A DNA stretch of 64,000 nucleotides from Verrucomicrobiota bacterium (lineage in GTDB: Bacteria; Verrucomicrobiota; Verrucomicrobiia; Verrucomicrobiales; Verrucomicrobiaceae). Positions 26,129 to 34,764 of this stretch are shown here, in pieces. Numbering within the stretch: the stretch's first letter is position 1; each line of letters opens with the position of its first letter. The notes under the pieces are model-generated. The model had not been told where the DNA came from. It made no database searches and was given only the letters and a program-made list of their open reading frames with translations. The stretch covers positions 1 through 64,000 of the forward strand of contig JAFLEI010000017.1 in assembly GCA_017301975.1 (NCBI GenBank), in the 5' to 3' direction. A program made the translations under genes and the position numbers.

Positions 26129-27229
26129 ATGAACATGATCACCACCAAGGAGCATCATCTACGGCACGGGGGAGTGCAGGATGGAGACAAACCGCGCGCA
26201 AGCGGAGGAGCGGGGCTTACGGGTGGCGCGCGCGCGATGGGAATGGCTGCTGTGTGGGTGCTGCTGACGCTGGCGGGAGGCGTGGTGTCCGCTGAGCCAG
26301 GGGCCGAGGCGGCGAAGGCGAAGCGGAGCGGCGACCGGGTGGTGGCAAAGGTGAATGGAATGCCGATCCATGCCTCCGATCTGGAGGCGATGATGAGCGC
26401 CCAGGTGCGGATGCTGAGCTACCGATATGCCAATGATCCGGTGCGCCTGAAGAAGGAGATGGCGGATGTGAAACGCGCCGCGCTGGATGGCCTGATCGAC
26501 TGCCAGCTGCTGGAGGATGAGTTCTTCAGGCTGGGCGGCTTCATCGAGAAGGAGGACATCGAGAACGATGTGAGGCAGGTCGTGCAGGAGTCATTTCAGG
26601 GGGACCGCAGCGCCTTGATGGCGGAGATCAGCGCGATGGGGATGACCTTTGACAAGTACCGCGAAATGAGGGAGCGGATGATCATCATGAGCGCGGTGCG
26701 GGCACGGATCGCAAACAGCGTGCAGGTGACAGACGAAATGGTGAGGGAGCACTACGAGAAGAATCTGCACAACTGGCGCGGGCGTGAGTCGATGAAGTTT
26801 CACACGCTGACGGTGCGCAACATGGGGGCCGATGACCGAAAGCTGGCGGAGGGGCTGCGCAAGCGGCTGGTGAAGGGGGAGGACTTTGAGGAGATGGCAC
26901 GTGAGAACAGCATCGACAGCCGCGCGGACGGTGGCGGCGCGTGGCCGTGGACGCGGCTTTCGGACATCAACGACAGCGTTAGCGAGGTGCTGGCGAAGAT
27001 GAAAAAGGGGCAGGTGAGTCCGGTGCTGGATCAGCCGGGCACGCTGGTGATTCTGCGCGTGGATGACATCCGGGAGACTGAGCCGAAGCCCTTAGAAAGC
27101 GTGAAAGAGGACGTGAGGAAGTCCCTGCTGGAGGAGCTGGGCCGGGAGAAGGTGCTGAACCGCCTGAGCCACCTGCGCGAGGCGGCGGACATCCAGAAGA
27201 TGGGGCCGGTGTATGGGGCGGTGGAATGA
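26129..27229 (+). CDS. periplasmic parvulin-type peptidyl-prolyl isomerase (SurA/PrsA-like)
   Basis: A 366-aa exported foldase. The hydrophobic export segment (MGMAAVWVLLTLAGGVVSA) lies at residues 37-55 from the ATG at 26129; an ATG at 26237 would place it at the N-terminus and may be the true start. Then come a SurA-N-like helical chaperone region (VVAKVNGMPIHASDLEAMM, DGLIDCQLLEDEFFRLGGF) and a parvulin domain (~230-335: MKFHTLTVRN, DFEEMARENSID, GGGAWPWTRL, GQVSPVLDQPGTLVILRVDD). It probably assists folding of envelope proteins. Confidence 0.87.
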   Translation: MNMITTKEHHLRHGGVQDGDKPRASGGAGLTGGARAMGMAAVWVLLTLAGGVVSAEPGAEAAKAKRSGDRVVAKVNGMPIHASDLEAMMSAQVRMLSYRYANDPVRLKKEMADVKRAALDGLIDCQLLEDEFFRLGGFIEKEDIENDVRQVVQESFQGDRSALMAEISAMGMTFDKYREMRERMIIMSAVRARIANSVQVTDEMVREHYEKNLHNWRGRESMKFHTLTVRNMGADDRKLAEGLRKRLVKGEDFEEMARENSIDSRADGGGAWPWTRLSDINDSVSEVLAKMKKGQVSPVLDQPGTLVILRVDDIRETEPKPLESVKEDVRKSLLEELGREKVLNRLSHLREAADIQKMGPVYGAVE

Positions 27230-27339
27230 GGGCGGCTGCGCGTATTCGCGGCGGTGTGAAATGTCGCGCCTTTGACGAAGCGCATTGGTTGAATGCTTGA
27301 GCGCTTGAGGCGGGGCGTTTGCTGCGGAGAGTCGCGGTG

Positions 27340-28017
27340 ATGACAGACCCCCATGCGCTCTACACCACGCTCATCAAACCTGCTCTGCCGCTTTTTGTGC
27401 TGGTGGGGGTGATTTATGGGGTGCGGTTTTTTTATCATCGATTCAGGTCGTCGTTCAAAGGATCGCTGGGGGAGGCGCTGGTGACGCAGGGGACGTTTCG
27501 GCTGCTGGACCCGGAGCGTTACCGGGGCTTCAGCGATCTATATTTGCCGCGCCCGGACGGGGATGGGCTGACGCAGGTGGACCATGTGGTGGTGTCGTCC
27601 TTCGGGATCTTTGTGATCGAGACGAAGAACTACACGGGCTGGATCTACGGCGCTGAGCATCAGGCGAAGTGGACGCAGACGTTTGGCTCCGGAGGGAAGT
27701 TTTCGTTTCAGAATCCGATCTGGCAAAACCGGCTGCACCTGCGGGCGCTGGCGAAGCTCTTGAAGCTGCCGGAGAGCAAATTTCGGCCCGTGATTTTTTT
27801 CATGGGCGGGAGCGCCTTCAAGACGGAGCTGCCGGGGTATGTGATCGACACAAGCCTGACGGGCTACATCAACGGCATCGAGGGGGTGCTGCTGCAGCCG
27901 GAGGAAGTGGTGGCGGCGAATGCGGCGCTGGCGGAGCTGGTGGCGCGGACGAACAAGCGGGCGGCGAAGCGTGAACTGCTGGCGGGGATCAAGAGGAGAA
28001 AGAGCGCGATGGCCTAA
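27340..28017 (+). CDS. NERD-domain protein, membrane-anchored
   Basis: A 225-aa protein with one N-terminal membrane segment (ALPLFVLVGVIYGVRFFYH) and a NERD (nuclease-related) domain. Core motifs: GSLGEALVTQGT, LTQVDHVVVSSFGIFVIETK, and a later FRPVIFFMGGSAFKTEL. The E, D and E-x-K positions match the predicted nuclease-like active site of the family. The ATG at 27340 follows a GGAGAG ribosome site. Role unknown. Confidence 0.87.
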   Translation: MTDPHALYTTLIKPALPLFVLVGVIYGVRFFYHRFRSSFKGSLGEALVTQGTFRLLDPERYRGFSDLYLPRPDGDGLTQVDHVVVSSFGIFVIETKNYTGWIYGAEHQAKWTQTFGSGGKFSFQNPIWQNRLHLRALAKLLKLPESKFRPVIFFMGGSAFKTELPGYVIDTSLTGYINGIEGVLLQPEEVVAANAALAELVARTNKRAAKRELLAGIKRRKSAMA

Positions 28018-28049
28018 GCCGAGAAAGGGGCGCCTTTATGCGAGACATG

Positions 28050-28090
28050 AAAAACCCGCAGAAGATGACCGGATGCATCCGTCTGCGGGT
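28050..28090 (-). terminator. intrinsic terminator between convergent genes
   Basis: ACCCGCAGA (28054-28062) pairs with TCTGCGGGT (28082-28090), with an inner CGGAT/ATCCG hairpin in the loop. On the minus strand a run of five Ts follows directly, which fits an intrinsic terminator for the PRC gene at 28142; it may also stop transcripts from the NERD gene. Confidence 0.7.
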
Positions 28091-28141
28091 GGTGGGATCT
28101 GAGGTGGGCTGCGGTGCGCAGAGGCCTCAGGCTGGTATTAT

Positions 28142-29014
28142 TTATTTGGCAGCGAGGTTTTTCGTGGGCGTGTTCATCGCGGCGGTCTTTCGGGAGGCTG
28201 CCTGCGCCTTGCTGCGGCGAGCCTGAGCGACCTCGGCTTTGGCGCGGGCAGCGGGGGCATTTGGACCTGTGGCGATCCCGCGCCCCGCATTCATGACCAG
28301 AGCGGTATGGCGGGCATTGTAGGCGACTGATCCGACGGGGATGATGTGGTTGCCGTTGCCATCCATGGACTTGGTGTCCACCACGAGCTGGCTGACCATG
28401 CCCGCGGGCAGATCCATGAAGACGTGGTCCACTTTGCCGAGGTATTCGCCCTGCGGATTTTTGACCCGCAGATGCTCGATGTCCCGGGACTTCATGACAT
28501 AACCCAGGCCGGATGACGCATACCAGGCCGGCACACCGAAGTAATGGCTGGAAATGGCCGCGCGTGTGGTCTGGGCATAGGCGGTTTCGTTCAGCTCGGG
28601 CAGTTTTGGGGCGGCATCAAAGCGTGCCTTGCTGACATGGAGACATGCGACCTCACGACCTGTATCGAGCTTGAGCGCCCTGGGTGGCACGGGGGTGATG
28701 GTCTCATTCAGCCCGAGGAAGCCGCTGCGTGTGGAAACGAGAACCTCCACCATCCGTGAGCGTTTGAGATCGACCGTGATGGCCTTGATACGGCCGAGCT
28801 TTTCACCTTGGAGGCTGCGCACTTCGAGGCCGCGGAGCTCGGGGAAGCGTCCTTTTTGCCCGTCGCTCTCGTTCGGCTGCGGTGTTTCTGGAGCACGACC
28901 GGTGACGAGGATGGGAGCCAGGGCCCGGCTGGGGGGCGGGGCGCCCATCGCCTGGGGGAGGGAAGAGGTAACAGCCAGGACGCTGACGAGGAGTTGCAGG
29001 GATTGGAGTTTCAT
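28142..29014 (-). CDS. exported PRC-barrel protein
   Basis: A 290-aa protein. The ATG at 29014 opens a good signal peptide (MKLQSLQLLVSVLAVTSSLP ending near QAMGA). Two PRC-like units follow: ~55-125 (ELRGLEVRSLQGEKLGRIKA, MVEVLVSTRSGFLGLN) and ~175-250 (SRDIEHLRVKNPQGEYLGKV, MVSQLVVDTKSMDGNG). The C-terminus is Ala/Lys/Arg-rich. Unlike the PRC protein at 24.7 kb this one is exported, so the two probably act in different compartments. Confidence 0.82.
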   Translation of the reverse strand: MKLQSLQLLVSVLAVTSSLPQAMGAPPPSRALAPILVTGRAPETPQPNESDGQKGRFPELRGLEVRSLQGEKLGRIKAITVDLKRSRMVEVLVSTRSGFLGLNETITPVPPRALKLDTGREVACLHVSKARFDAAPKLPELNETAYAQTTRAAISSHYFGVPAWYASSGLGYVMKSRDIEHLRVKNPQGEYLGKVDHVFMDLPAGMVSQLVVDTKSMDGNGNHIIPVGSVAYNARHTALVMNAGRGIATGPNAPAARAKAEVAQARRSKAQAASRKTAAMNTPTKNLAAK

Positions 29015-29620
29015 TGTGGGGTGCTTTCTGGAGGATGGCTGCCCCATTGACCAAGCGCCCCCTGAGCCTGGGCTGACACTCGTGCCGCTGAAGCTGGTTT
29101 TTTTAGAGTGAAGGAAGCGCGGCCAACCGAGATGGAGGCGCTTTTTTTCATCTCCGACGCGTGTGCTTCGCATGGGGGTGGATGCCCGGGCTTGTCAAAA
29201 ACGCGATGGGTGCGGCGGCAAATGGGGGTGACATGCCGCGGGGCATCTCCACGAAGGTGTGAAGAAGAAGCAGGAAATACCACGAATGCGGGATGTTTAC
29301 GAAGGGAGGAGCCGGTTTGCAGGCGATGAACCGGTGGTGCGCAAGCTTCCGCGAAGCGGCGTGAGGCACGGTTCCCTTACCGGAGGGTGGATGCATGGCT
29401 CAGGTCTGAACCTGATGCGGCCAGGCGCGGACGCGGCGCAGGACGTGGGGGAGAGTCCGCCAATGAGGGATGCCGGGGGAAAGCGGCGTGAGAGGGAGTG
29501 GGAACGAAGACAGGAGGGGAGAATCCTTGAAAAGCCCGACGTGGCTGCGTGATGAATGGGGGATTGCCTGATGGGGTGTTCGGGTCGCGCAAATGAAGAA
29601 CCGATGCGATAACATGGCGC
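29015..29620. other. intergenic, 606 bp; no gene supported
   Basis: Open frames exist on both strands, but their products are Arg/Gly/Ser-rich, lack a ribosome site and show no family signature. I see no RNA gene or tandem repeat. It must contain the promoter of the PRC gene on its left side. Confidence 0.4.
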
Positions 29621-29812
29621 ATGAAACCTTCATCTGATCCCCTCGTCTTGAAGTCCCATCCCTACGTCGGCGACACCCATCCCAAGGCTCCTGAATGGCG
29701 CGCGGTCAATGTGCGCCTGATGGACAACGCCGACATCGAAGGAAAAGTGGTGTACAAAGGCCCGAAAAACCTGCAGGTGGTGGAAGCCTTTGTGTTGAGA
29801 GCCGCAGCGTAA
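29621..29812 (+). CDS. small hypothetical protein, 63 aa
   Basis: Opens MKPSSDPLVLKSHPYVGDTH and continues through VNVRLMDNADIEGKVVYKGP. The balanced composition and codon use look like a real small protein rather than a shadow frame, but there is no recognisable domain and the ribosome site is weak. It is soluble with no signal peptide. Existence is uncertain. Confidence 0.4.
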   Translation: MKPSSDPLVLKSHPYVGDTHPKAPEWRAVNVRLMDNADIEGKVVYKGPKNLQVVEAFVLRAAA

Positions 29813-30187
29813 GCGCGGTACGCGCTGGGCAGTGAATTTCGAACCGCCGAGACGGCGCGGCTCTCCGGCCATGTGAGCTGCGCGGCAGTCGGTGAGGTTC
29901 GAACTCCGGCCTCTGCGGCGTTCCAGATTCTGTGAGGCGAAGATTGTGCTGTTTCTTCGACCGTCAGGGGTTTGGGACGCCGCAGAGAGGGAGAAGGGGG
30001 GCGGAAGTGGGGAGCGCAGGCCTGGCAAATGGACTGCAGGCTGGCTGAGGGGGCGGAGATCGCAGGGGGCGGGAGTGAGATGGCACTCCATCAAGCGGGG
30101 TTCTTATTCGTATCACGGGGCTGCTGCGTGGTTGGTCGCAGTGCCCTCCATGTCTTGACGGAGTGCCATTCATGCCCGGGCTTCTGC
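29813..30187. other. intergenic with a long inverted repeat
   Basis: 375 bp with no supported gene. It contains the inverted repeat at 29911-29987 and other GC-rich stretches. Frames on both strands look compositional only. Confidence 0.4.
29911..29987. repeat. inverted repeat, 14-bp arms
   Basis: CTCTGCGGCGTTCC (29911-29924) pairs with GGGACGCCGCAGAG (29974-29987) at 13 of 14 positions with a 49-nt loop. It could be a foldback element, a structured RNA or an attenuator; no gene lies close enough to assign it. Confidence 0.5.
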
Positions 30188-30361
30188 CTAGCGCGAGAGG
30201 GGCTCTCGTCCGGCGGCGGTCTTGCTGTGGTTGGAGACCTCCTTGCCGGCCAGAGCATCCTTGGGGGCGATGGCATGACTCATTTCCCGGTGTGCTTTGG
30301 CGTCGTCCCTGGACATTTTGGCGAGGAAGGCTTCGAGGGTGGAGTTGCGGCTTGATCTCAT
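30188..30361 (-). CDS. small hypothetical protein, 57 aa
   Basis: Starts at the ATG at 30361 (MRSSRNSTLEAFLAKMSRDD) and ends KTAAGREPLSR. It is hydrophilic and Lys/Ala/Ser-rich, with a predicted helix over the first 30 residues. The charge pattern looks protein-like, but no family is recognised. The longer open frame upstream looks non-coding. Confidence 0.4.
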   Translation of the reverse strand: MRSSRNSTLEAFLAKMSRDDAKAHREMSHAIAPKDALAGKEVSNHSKTAAGREPLSR

Positions 30362-30653
30362 GTTCGTTACTGGGGTTTGAATGAATGTGAGCTGACTCAA
30401 GGAACAGGAGCATGATGCATGGGGCGCGGGGATCGGGTATCGGCCCTGGTGCCGTTTGCCGGTAGGCGTGGCTCCTAGCTGCGCGCAGGAGGCCAGCTGG
30501 CTTGAGGTGCTGGGATGCGGGTCGGATCGGAAAGTGTCAACGGTCAGACGCGGGTGCCCGTGGTGGACGTCAGGACCGGAGGGAGGGCGGGCTTTTGAGC
30601 GTGCTTTGCAGAAGGCGCTGGCGCAGAATGGCGGGGCTGTGTTTGATGCGACC

Positions 30654-30995
30654 ATGAACCGGATGCTGAAGAGACTGATGATGTGCGGCCTGCTGCTGCT
30701 GGGCTTTGTGCCGGGCCGCAGCCTGGGAGCCAGGCCGTATGCCAAGACCTACCACGAGTGGCATATGGAATGCGGCAGAGCCTGGGTGAGGATCACCGAA
30801 AGCGACCGGCTCGAGGACGGGATGTTTCAGCAAAAGGTCGTGCCGGGCCGGCAGGTGAACTTTCGTGCGGGTCCGGTGTATTTTTCGATCCCGTGCAGTC
30901 TGTCACAGATGGGCGCAGGGCTGCTGCTGCTGGTGGGCCTGGGGATCGTGGGAGAGGAGTGGTGGAGGAGAGGGAGGAAGGGGGAAGAGACTTGA
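30654..30995 (+). CDS. small membrane protein, unknown function
   Basis: A 113-aa protein. The ATG at 30654 gives a signal-like hydrophobic N-terminus (LKRLMMCGLLLLGFVPG), a short exported middle segment (YHEWHMECGRAWVRITESDR), then a C-terminal membrane helix (MGAGLLLLVGLGIVG) and an Arg-rich cytoplasmic end. The upstream part of the open frame reads as non-coding. No family recognised. Confidence 0.5.
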   Translation: MNRMLKRLMMCGLLLLGFVPGRSLGARPYAKTYHEWHMECGRAWVRITESDRLEDGMFQQKVVPGRQVNFRAGPVYFSIPCSLSQMGAGLLLLVGLGIVGEEWWRRGRKGEET

Positions 30996-31164
30996 AGAAT
31001 CGCGAGCTGCCGCCGGTCCTAGGAAAAGAAATTCTGCTTTTTACAACTGGCGGGACTGCCTGTTCACATTTGCATTGCCTCTCACCGGGCTGGTGTGATA
31101 AATCCGAGTTCGTTTGGTGAATGCCAGACGTGGCAGTATTCCGCCCTGCACCGGCAGACATAAA

Positions 31165-31800
31165 ATGAGAACATTCTCCGCCCTTTTTTTCTGTGCATTC
31201 ACGGCTGTTCTGTCTGCGGCGGATCCTGTGCCTGTCCCTGATGCGGGCTCTCCCCAAGGGCACTTTGCCGTGCGGCTGACGTGTGACCGCGTTTCGGAAA
31301 GCGAATTTCTCACGGAGGAATCGCCTGCGGTCCAGATTGTCTCAACAGCCAGCAACAGGGTGCTCGTCCAATTTCCTTATGCAGGGGATCCTGACGATGA
31401 CGCGCAGCCGCTGCGAAAACACATCCGCGTGCATTGGAACGCAGATGGCACGGCTGTGGCCCTTTCGTTTCACAATCGTTTTTATACGCAGATGCTGGTC
31501 TATCAACTGAAGGGAAGCCTGGCTGAGCCGGAGTCGTTCATGCCTGTGACCCTGCCTGACACCGTGCCGGTGGTGAAGGCGATGATTCCGCGGTTCAAGG
31601 AATTTCGATCTCGGTGGCATGTTGGCTTCCAAGGCTGGCCCGGAAACCACATGATCCAGTTTTCAGCGGGCACGGGCGCGCTGCTGAAAGTGTTGGGGGA
31701 CGAAGACCCCAACTTTATGGCGCGGTATTCCTTTACGGTGGACATCCGGGATCCGAAAACGCCTGTCATCAAGCGCGTGGAACGGTTGGAGGAGGATTGA
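31165..31800 (+). CDS. secreted protein of unknown function
   Basis: A 211-aa protein starting MRTFSALFFCAFTAVLSAAD, a clear signal peptide, which is why the ATG at 31165 was taken. The mature part is predicted all-beta (GHFAVRLTCDRVSESEFLTE, NRVLVQFPYAGDPDDDAQPL, HIRVHWNADGTAVALSFHNR) and ends in an acidic ERLEED. It may be periplasmic; no domain recognised. It precedes hppA by 226 bp. Confidence 0.65.
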   Translation: MRTFSALFFCAFTAVLSAADPVPVPDAGSPQGHFAVRLTCDRVSESEFLTEESPAVQIVSTASNRVLVQFPYAGDPDDDAQPLRKHIRVHWNADGTAVALSFHNRFYTQMLVYQLKGSLAEPESFMPVTLPDTVPVVKAMIPRFKEFRSRWHVGFQGWPGNHMIQFSAGTGALLKVLGDEDPNFMARYSFTVDIRDPKTPVIKRVERLEED

Positions 31801-31949
31801 CGGCACTTTTCAAACCGGGCATGGATGAAAGTGGAGGGTGCCGGGGCAAGCCGTGAACCTGGCCGGGCTCATGGCGTTTTGCGTAGGGAGGGGGCTGGGG
31901 CGGAGAAGGAGATAAAAAGAGGGGCGGGCAGAAAACTCTGAGCAAGTTC

Positions 31950-31977
31950 TTGCCACAAATTTGCGACTTGCTAAAGT
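31950..31977 (+). promoter_or_regulatory. candidate hppA promoter
   Basis: TTGCCA (31950-31955) and TAAAGT (31972-31977) are separated by 16 nt and lie about 50 nt before the hppA start. This is a fair sigma70-type match, read by eye only. Confidence 0.4.
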
Positions 31978-32026
31978 GCGCGGCTTTACCCGCCACGGAC
32001 CAACCACCCGACCCCTCCTCTTACTC

Positions 32027-34087
32027 ATGCCTCCATCCTTTCTGCTGACTCACGGCATCGCCCTTGCCATTGGCCTCTCCATCGTGGGACTTGTCTTCGC
32101 TTTGATCCTGATCCGAAAGGTCGTGGGGGCGGATCCTGGGAACGCACGGATGACGGAAATCGCGCTTGCGATCCAGCAGGGGGCGAAGGCGTACCTGAAC
32201 CGGCAGGTGATGGCGGTGAGCCTGATCGCCGTGGTGGTTTTTGCGGCCGTATGGTGGCTGCGCGGCGGCCTGACGGCGGCCGGCTTTGTGGTGGGAGCGG
32301 TGTGCTCCCTCGCGGCGGGCTACATCGGGATGATGATCGCGGTGAGGGCGAATGTGCGGACGGCGCAGGCGGCTTCGGTGAGCAGTCATTCGGCGCTGAA
32401 GGTGGCTTTCAATGGCGGTGCGGTGACGGGTTTGCTCGTCGTGGCGCTGGGCCTGCTCTCGGTGGGTGTGTTCTATTTGGTGGTGCGCGGCTCGGTGGAT
32501 CATGCGAAGCATGCGATCGATTCGCTGGTGGGGCTGGCGCTGGGCAGCTCGCTGATCAGCGTGTTTGCACGTCTGGGCGGCGGTATTTATACCAAGGCGG
32601 CGGACGTGGGCGCGGACCTGGTGGGCAAGAACGAACAGAATCTGAACGAGGATGATCCGCGCAATCCGGCGACCATCGCGGACAACGTGGGCGACAACGT
32701 GGGCGACTGCGCCGGCATGGCGGCGGACGTTTTCGAAACGTATGCGGTGAGCCTGATCGGCGGCGTGCTGGTGGGCCACCTGACGGTGGGCACGGAGGCG
32801 GCGGTGGTGTATCCGTTTGTGCTGTGCGGTCTGGCGATCATTGCTTCGCTGATCGGCATCGGCTGGGTGAACTTCGTCAAGCAGGAGGCGACGGCGTCTC
32901 TGGTGTGCGGGGTGGCGGTGTCTGGCGTGGTGGCTTCGGCGCTGTTCTGGTGGTCCACGGCGGCGATCTTTCCTACAGGGATCAAGATCGGTGAGATGGC
33001 GGTTTCGAGCGCGAACCTGTTTTACTGCGCGGCGGTGGGTCTGGTGATGACGCTGCTGGTGGTGTGGATCACGAACTACTACACGAGCACGCACCACAAG
33101 CCGGTGCGCATGATTGCGAAGGCTTCGGAAACGGGTCCGGCGACGAACATCATCGCGGGGATCAGCATCGGGAACCAGGCGACGCTGCTGCCGGTGCTGG
33201 CGATCGCGGCGGCGATCTGGGGCTGCTATGATCTGGCGGGGCTGTATGGGATTGCGATTGCGGTGGTGTCCATGCTGTCGCTGTCGGGGATCATCATTTC
33301 TTTGGATGCGTTTGGGCCGATCACGGACAACGCGGGCGGCATCGCGGTGATGTCCGGGCTGCCGGAAGGCGTGCGCAAGATCACCGATGAGCTGGATGCG
33401 GTGGGCAACACCATGAAAGCGGTGACGAAGGGCTATGCAATCGCGAGCGCAGGGCTGGCGGCGATGGTGCTGTTTGGCTCGTATGTGGAAGACTTGCAGG
33501 ATTTTGTGGGGCACAAGGTGAGCTTTGACCTGATGGACCACCGGGTGGTGATCGGCATGTTCATCGGCGGGCTGCTGCCGTTCCTGTTCACGTCTTTCTG
33601 CATGAGCGCGGTGGGCAATGCGGCAGGTGCGGTGGTGCGCGAGGTGCGCCGGCAGATCACGGCGAAGCCGGGCATCCTGACGGGCTCCGACATTCCAGAC
33701 TATGCGCAGTGCGTGGACATCGTGACGAAGGCGGCGCTGGGCCAGATGATCGTGCCGGCGCTGCTGCCGCTGATCTTTGTGATCGTGGTGTCATTCCTGG
33801 GCATGGAGGCGCTGGGCGGGGTGCTGATCGGCACAATCGTGACGGGTCTGTTTGTGGGCATCTCGATGACAAGCGCCGGTGGCGCGTGGGACAATGCGAA
33901 GAAGTTCATCGAAGAAGGCAACCACGGCGGCAAGGGCAGCTTTGCGCATCAGGCGGCGGTGACGGGCGACACAGTGGGTGATCCCTACAAGGACACCGCT
34001 GGTCCGGCTGTGAACCCCATGATCAAGGTGGTGAACATTTTGGCGATTCTGATCATCCCGATCGCGTTCAAGGCGGTGGTGAAGTGA
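32027..34087 (+). CDS. hppA: membrane H+-translocating pyrophosphatase
   Basis: A 686-aa integral membrane enzyme with about 16 helices, coupling PPi hydrolysis to proton export. Signature region: [20 protein letters not shown] then [20 protein letters not shown], with the catalytic Asp cluster; a second set is near the end ([20 protein letters not shown]). [10 protein letters not shown] at ~460-469 carries Lys where K+-dependent enzymes have Ala, so it is probably of the K+-independent H+-pumping class. The ATG at 32027 opens the first helix. A strong terminator follows. Confidence 0.96.
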   Translation: MPPSFLLTHGIALAIGLSIVGLVFALILIRKVVGADPGNARMTEIALAIQQGAKAYLNRQVMAVSLIAVVVFAAVWWLRGGLTAAGFVVGAVCSLAAGYIGMMIAVRANVRTAQAASVSSHSALKVAFNGGAVTGLLVVALGLLSVGVFYLVVRGSVDHAKHAIDSLVGLALGSSLISVFARLGGGIYTKAADVGADLVGKNEQNLNEDDPRNPATIADNVGDNVGDCAGMAADVFETYAVSLIGGVLVGHLTVGTEAAVVYPFVLCGLAIIASLIGIGWVNFVKQEATASLVCGVAVSGVVASALFWWSTAAIFPTGIKIGEMAVSSANLFYCAAVGLVMTLLVVWITNYYTSTHHKPVRMIAKASETGPATNIIAGISIGNQATLLPVLAIAAAIWGCYDLAGLYGIAIAVVSMLSLSGIIISLDAFGPITDNAGGIAVMSGLPEGVRKITDELDAVGNTMKAVTKGYAIASAGLAAMVLFGSYVEDLQDFVGHKVSFDLMDHRVVIGMFIGGLLPFLFTSFCMSAVGNAAGAVVREVRRQITAKPGILTGSDIPDYAQCVDIVTKAALGQMIVPALLPLIFVIVVSFLGMEALGGVLIGTIVTGLFVGISMTSAGGAWDNAKKFIEEGNHGGKGSFAHQAAVTGDTVGDPYKDTAGPAVNPMIKVVNILAILIIPIAFKAVVK

Positions 34088-34119
34088 TGCGCCGCTGAGC
34101 GAGGAAGAGTTTTAATGAG

Positions 34120-34154
34120 GAAGGAGGACTGAAAGGTCCTCCTTCTTTGTTTTT
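34120..34154 (+). terminator. intrinsic terminator of hppA
   Basis: GAAGGAGGAC (34120-34129) pairs perfectly with GTCCTCCTTC (34136-34145) around a 6-nt loop and is followed by TTTGTTTTT. It lies 32 nt past the hppA stop. Confidence 0.92.
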
Positions 34155-34296
34155 ATGTTGCGGTGATGGCCCGGGAACTGAGGGGGGGGACGAGAGAGTC
34201 ATGGGCCGGGAGAGGGGACGTGCTGAGCGACGTGGATCCCGCCCGGCGGTGGTGCAGGGGTGTAGCGACGCCCAAGAGGGGATGCCTGGGCGTGAA

Positions 34297-34542
34297 TTAT
34301 TGGGAGAGCGGGGGCTCGGGCGGCTCCTGGGCGAGGACGCTCATCCAGTCGAGCATGGGGTTGTCCGAGGCAGGGGTGTCACTGCCGGCCTGTTCCTCGA
34401 TGCGGGTGACCATGCGTCGGGGAAACACGGCGGTGAGGGACTCACCGCGATAGAGGCAAACCAAAGCGCCGTCGAGGGTGCAGCGGTCGGCTTCTTTGAA
34501 GGATGAGCCGCCCACTCTGAAGTGTATTTTGTAGCGATGCAT
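34297..34542 (-). CDS. small conserved-looking protein, 81 aa
   Basis: Starts MHRYKIHFRVGGSSFKEADR and continues DGALVCLYRGESLTAVFPRR, suggesting a small beta-rich, Sm- or SH3-like barrel followed by an acidic, Pro-rich tail (QEPPEPPLSQ). There is no signal peptide. The family is not recognised. It is convergent with hppA and divergent from tonB. Confidence 0.6.
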   Translation of the reverse strand: MHRYKIHFRVGGSSFKEADRCTLDGALVCLYRGESLTAVFPRRMVTRIEEQAGSDTPASDNPMLDWMSVLAQEPPEPPLSQ

Positions 34543-34764
34543 AAAACATACGCCTTTCTGTGTGAAAGATCAGGGGCGTGGTGATTTTTGTCCATCGGGT
34601 TTCGATGGCTGAGGCTTCGCTCAGGTGCGGGGATGTGAGAGGCGGTTGGGGTGCCTTTGACGTGGTCCTCTTTGGCATGCTGAGGGATGCTAATGAGCAT
34701 TTGATTCTGAAAGCCGGGAGAGCACTATTAAAGGGAATGGGCTGGCACGTTTGCGCCCTGCTTT

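Noticed and set aside
32021..33541. 506-aa minus-strand open frame inside hppA
   Set aside because: His/Arg-rich composition, complement of a highly conserved pyrophosphatase.
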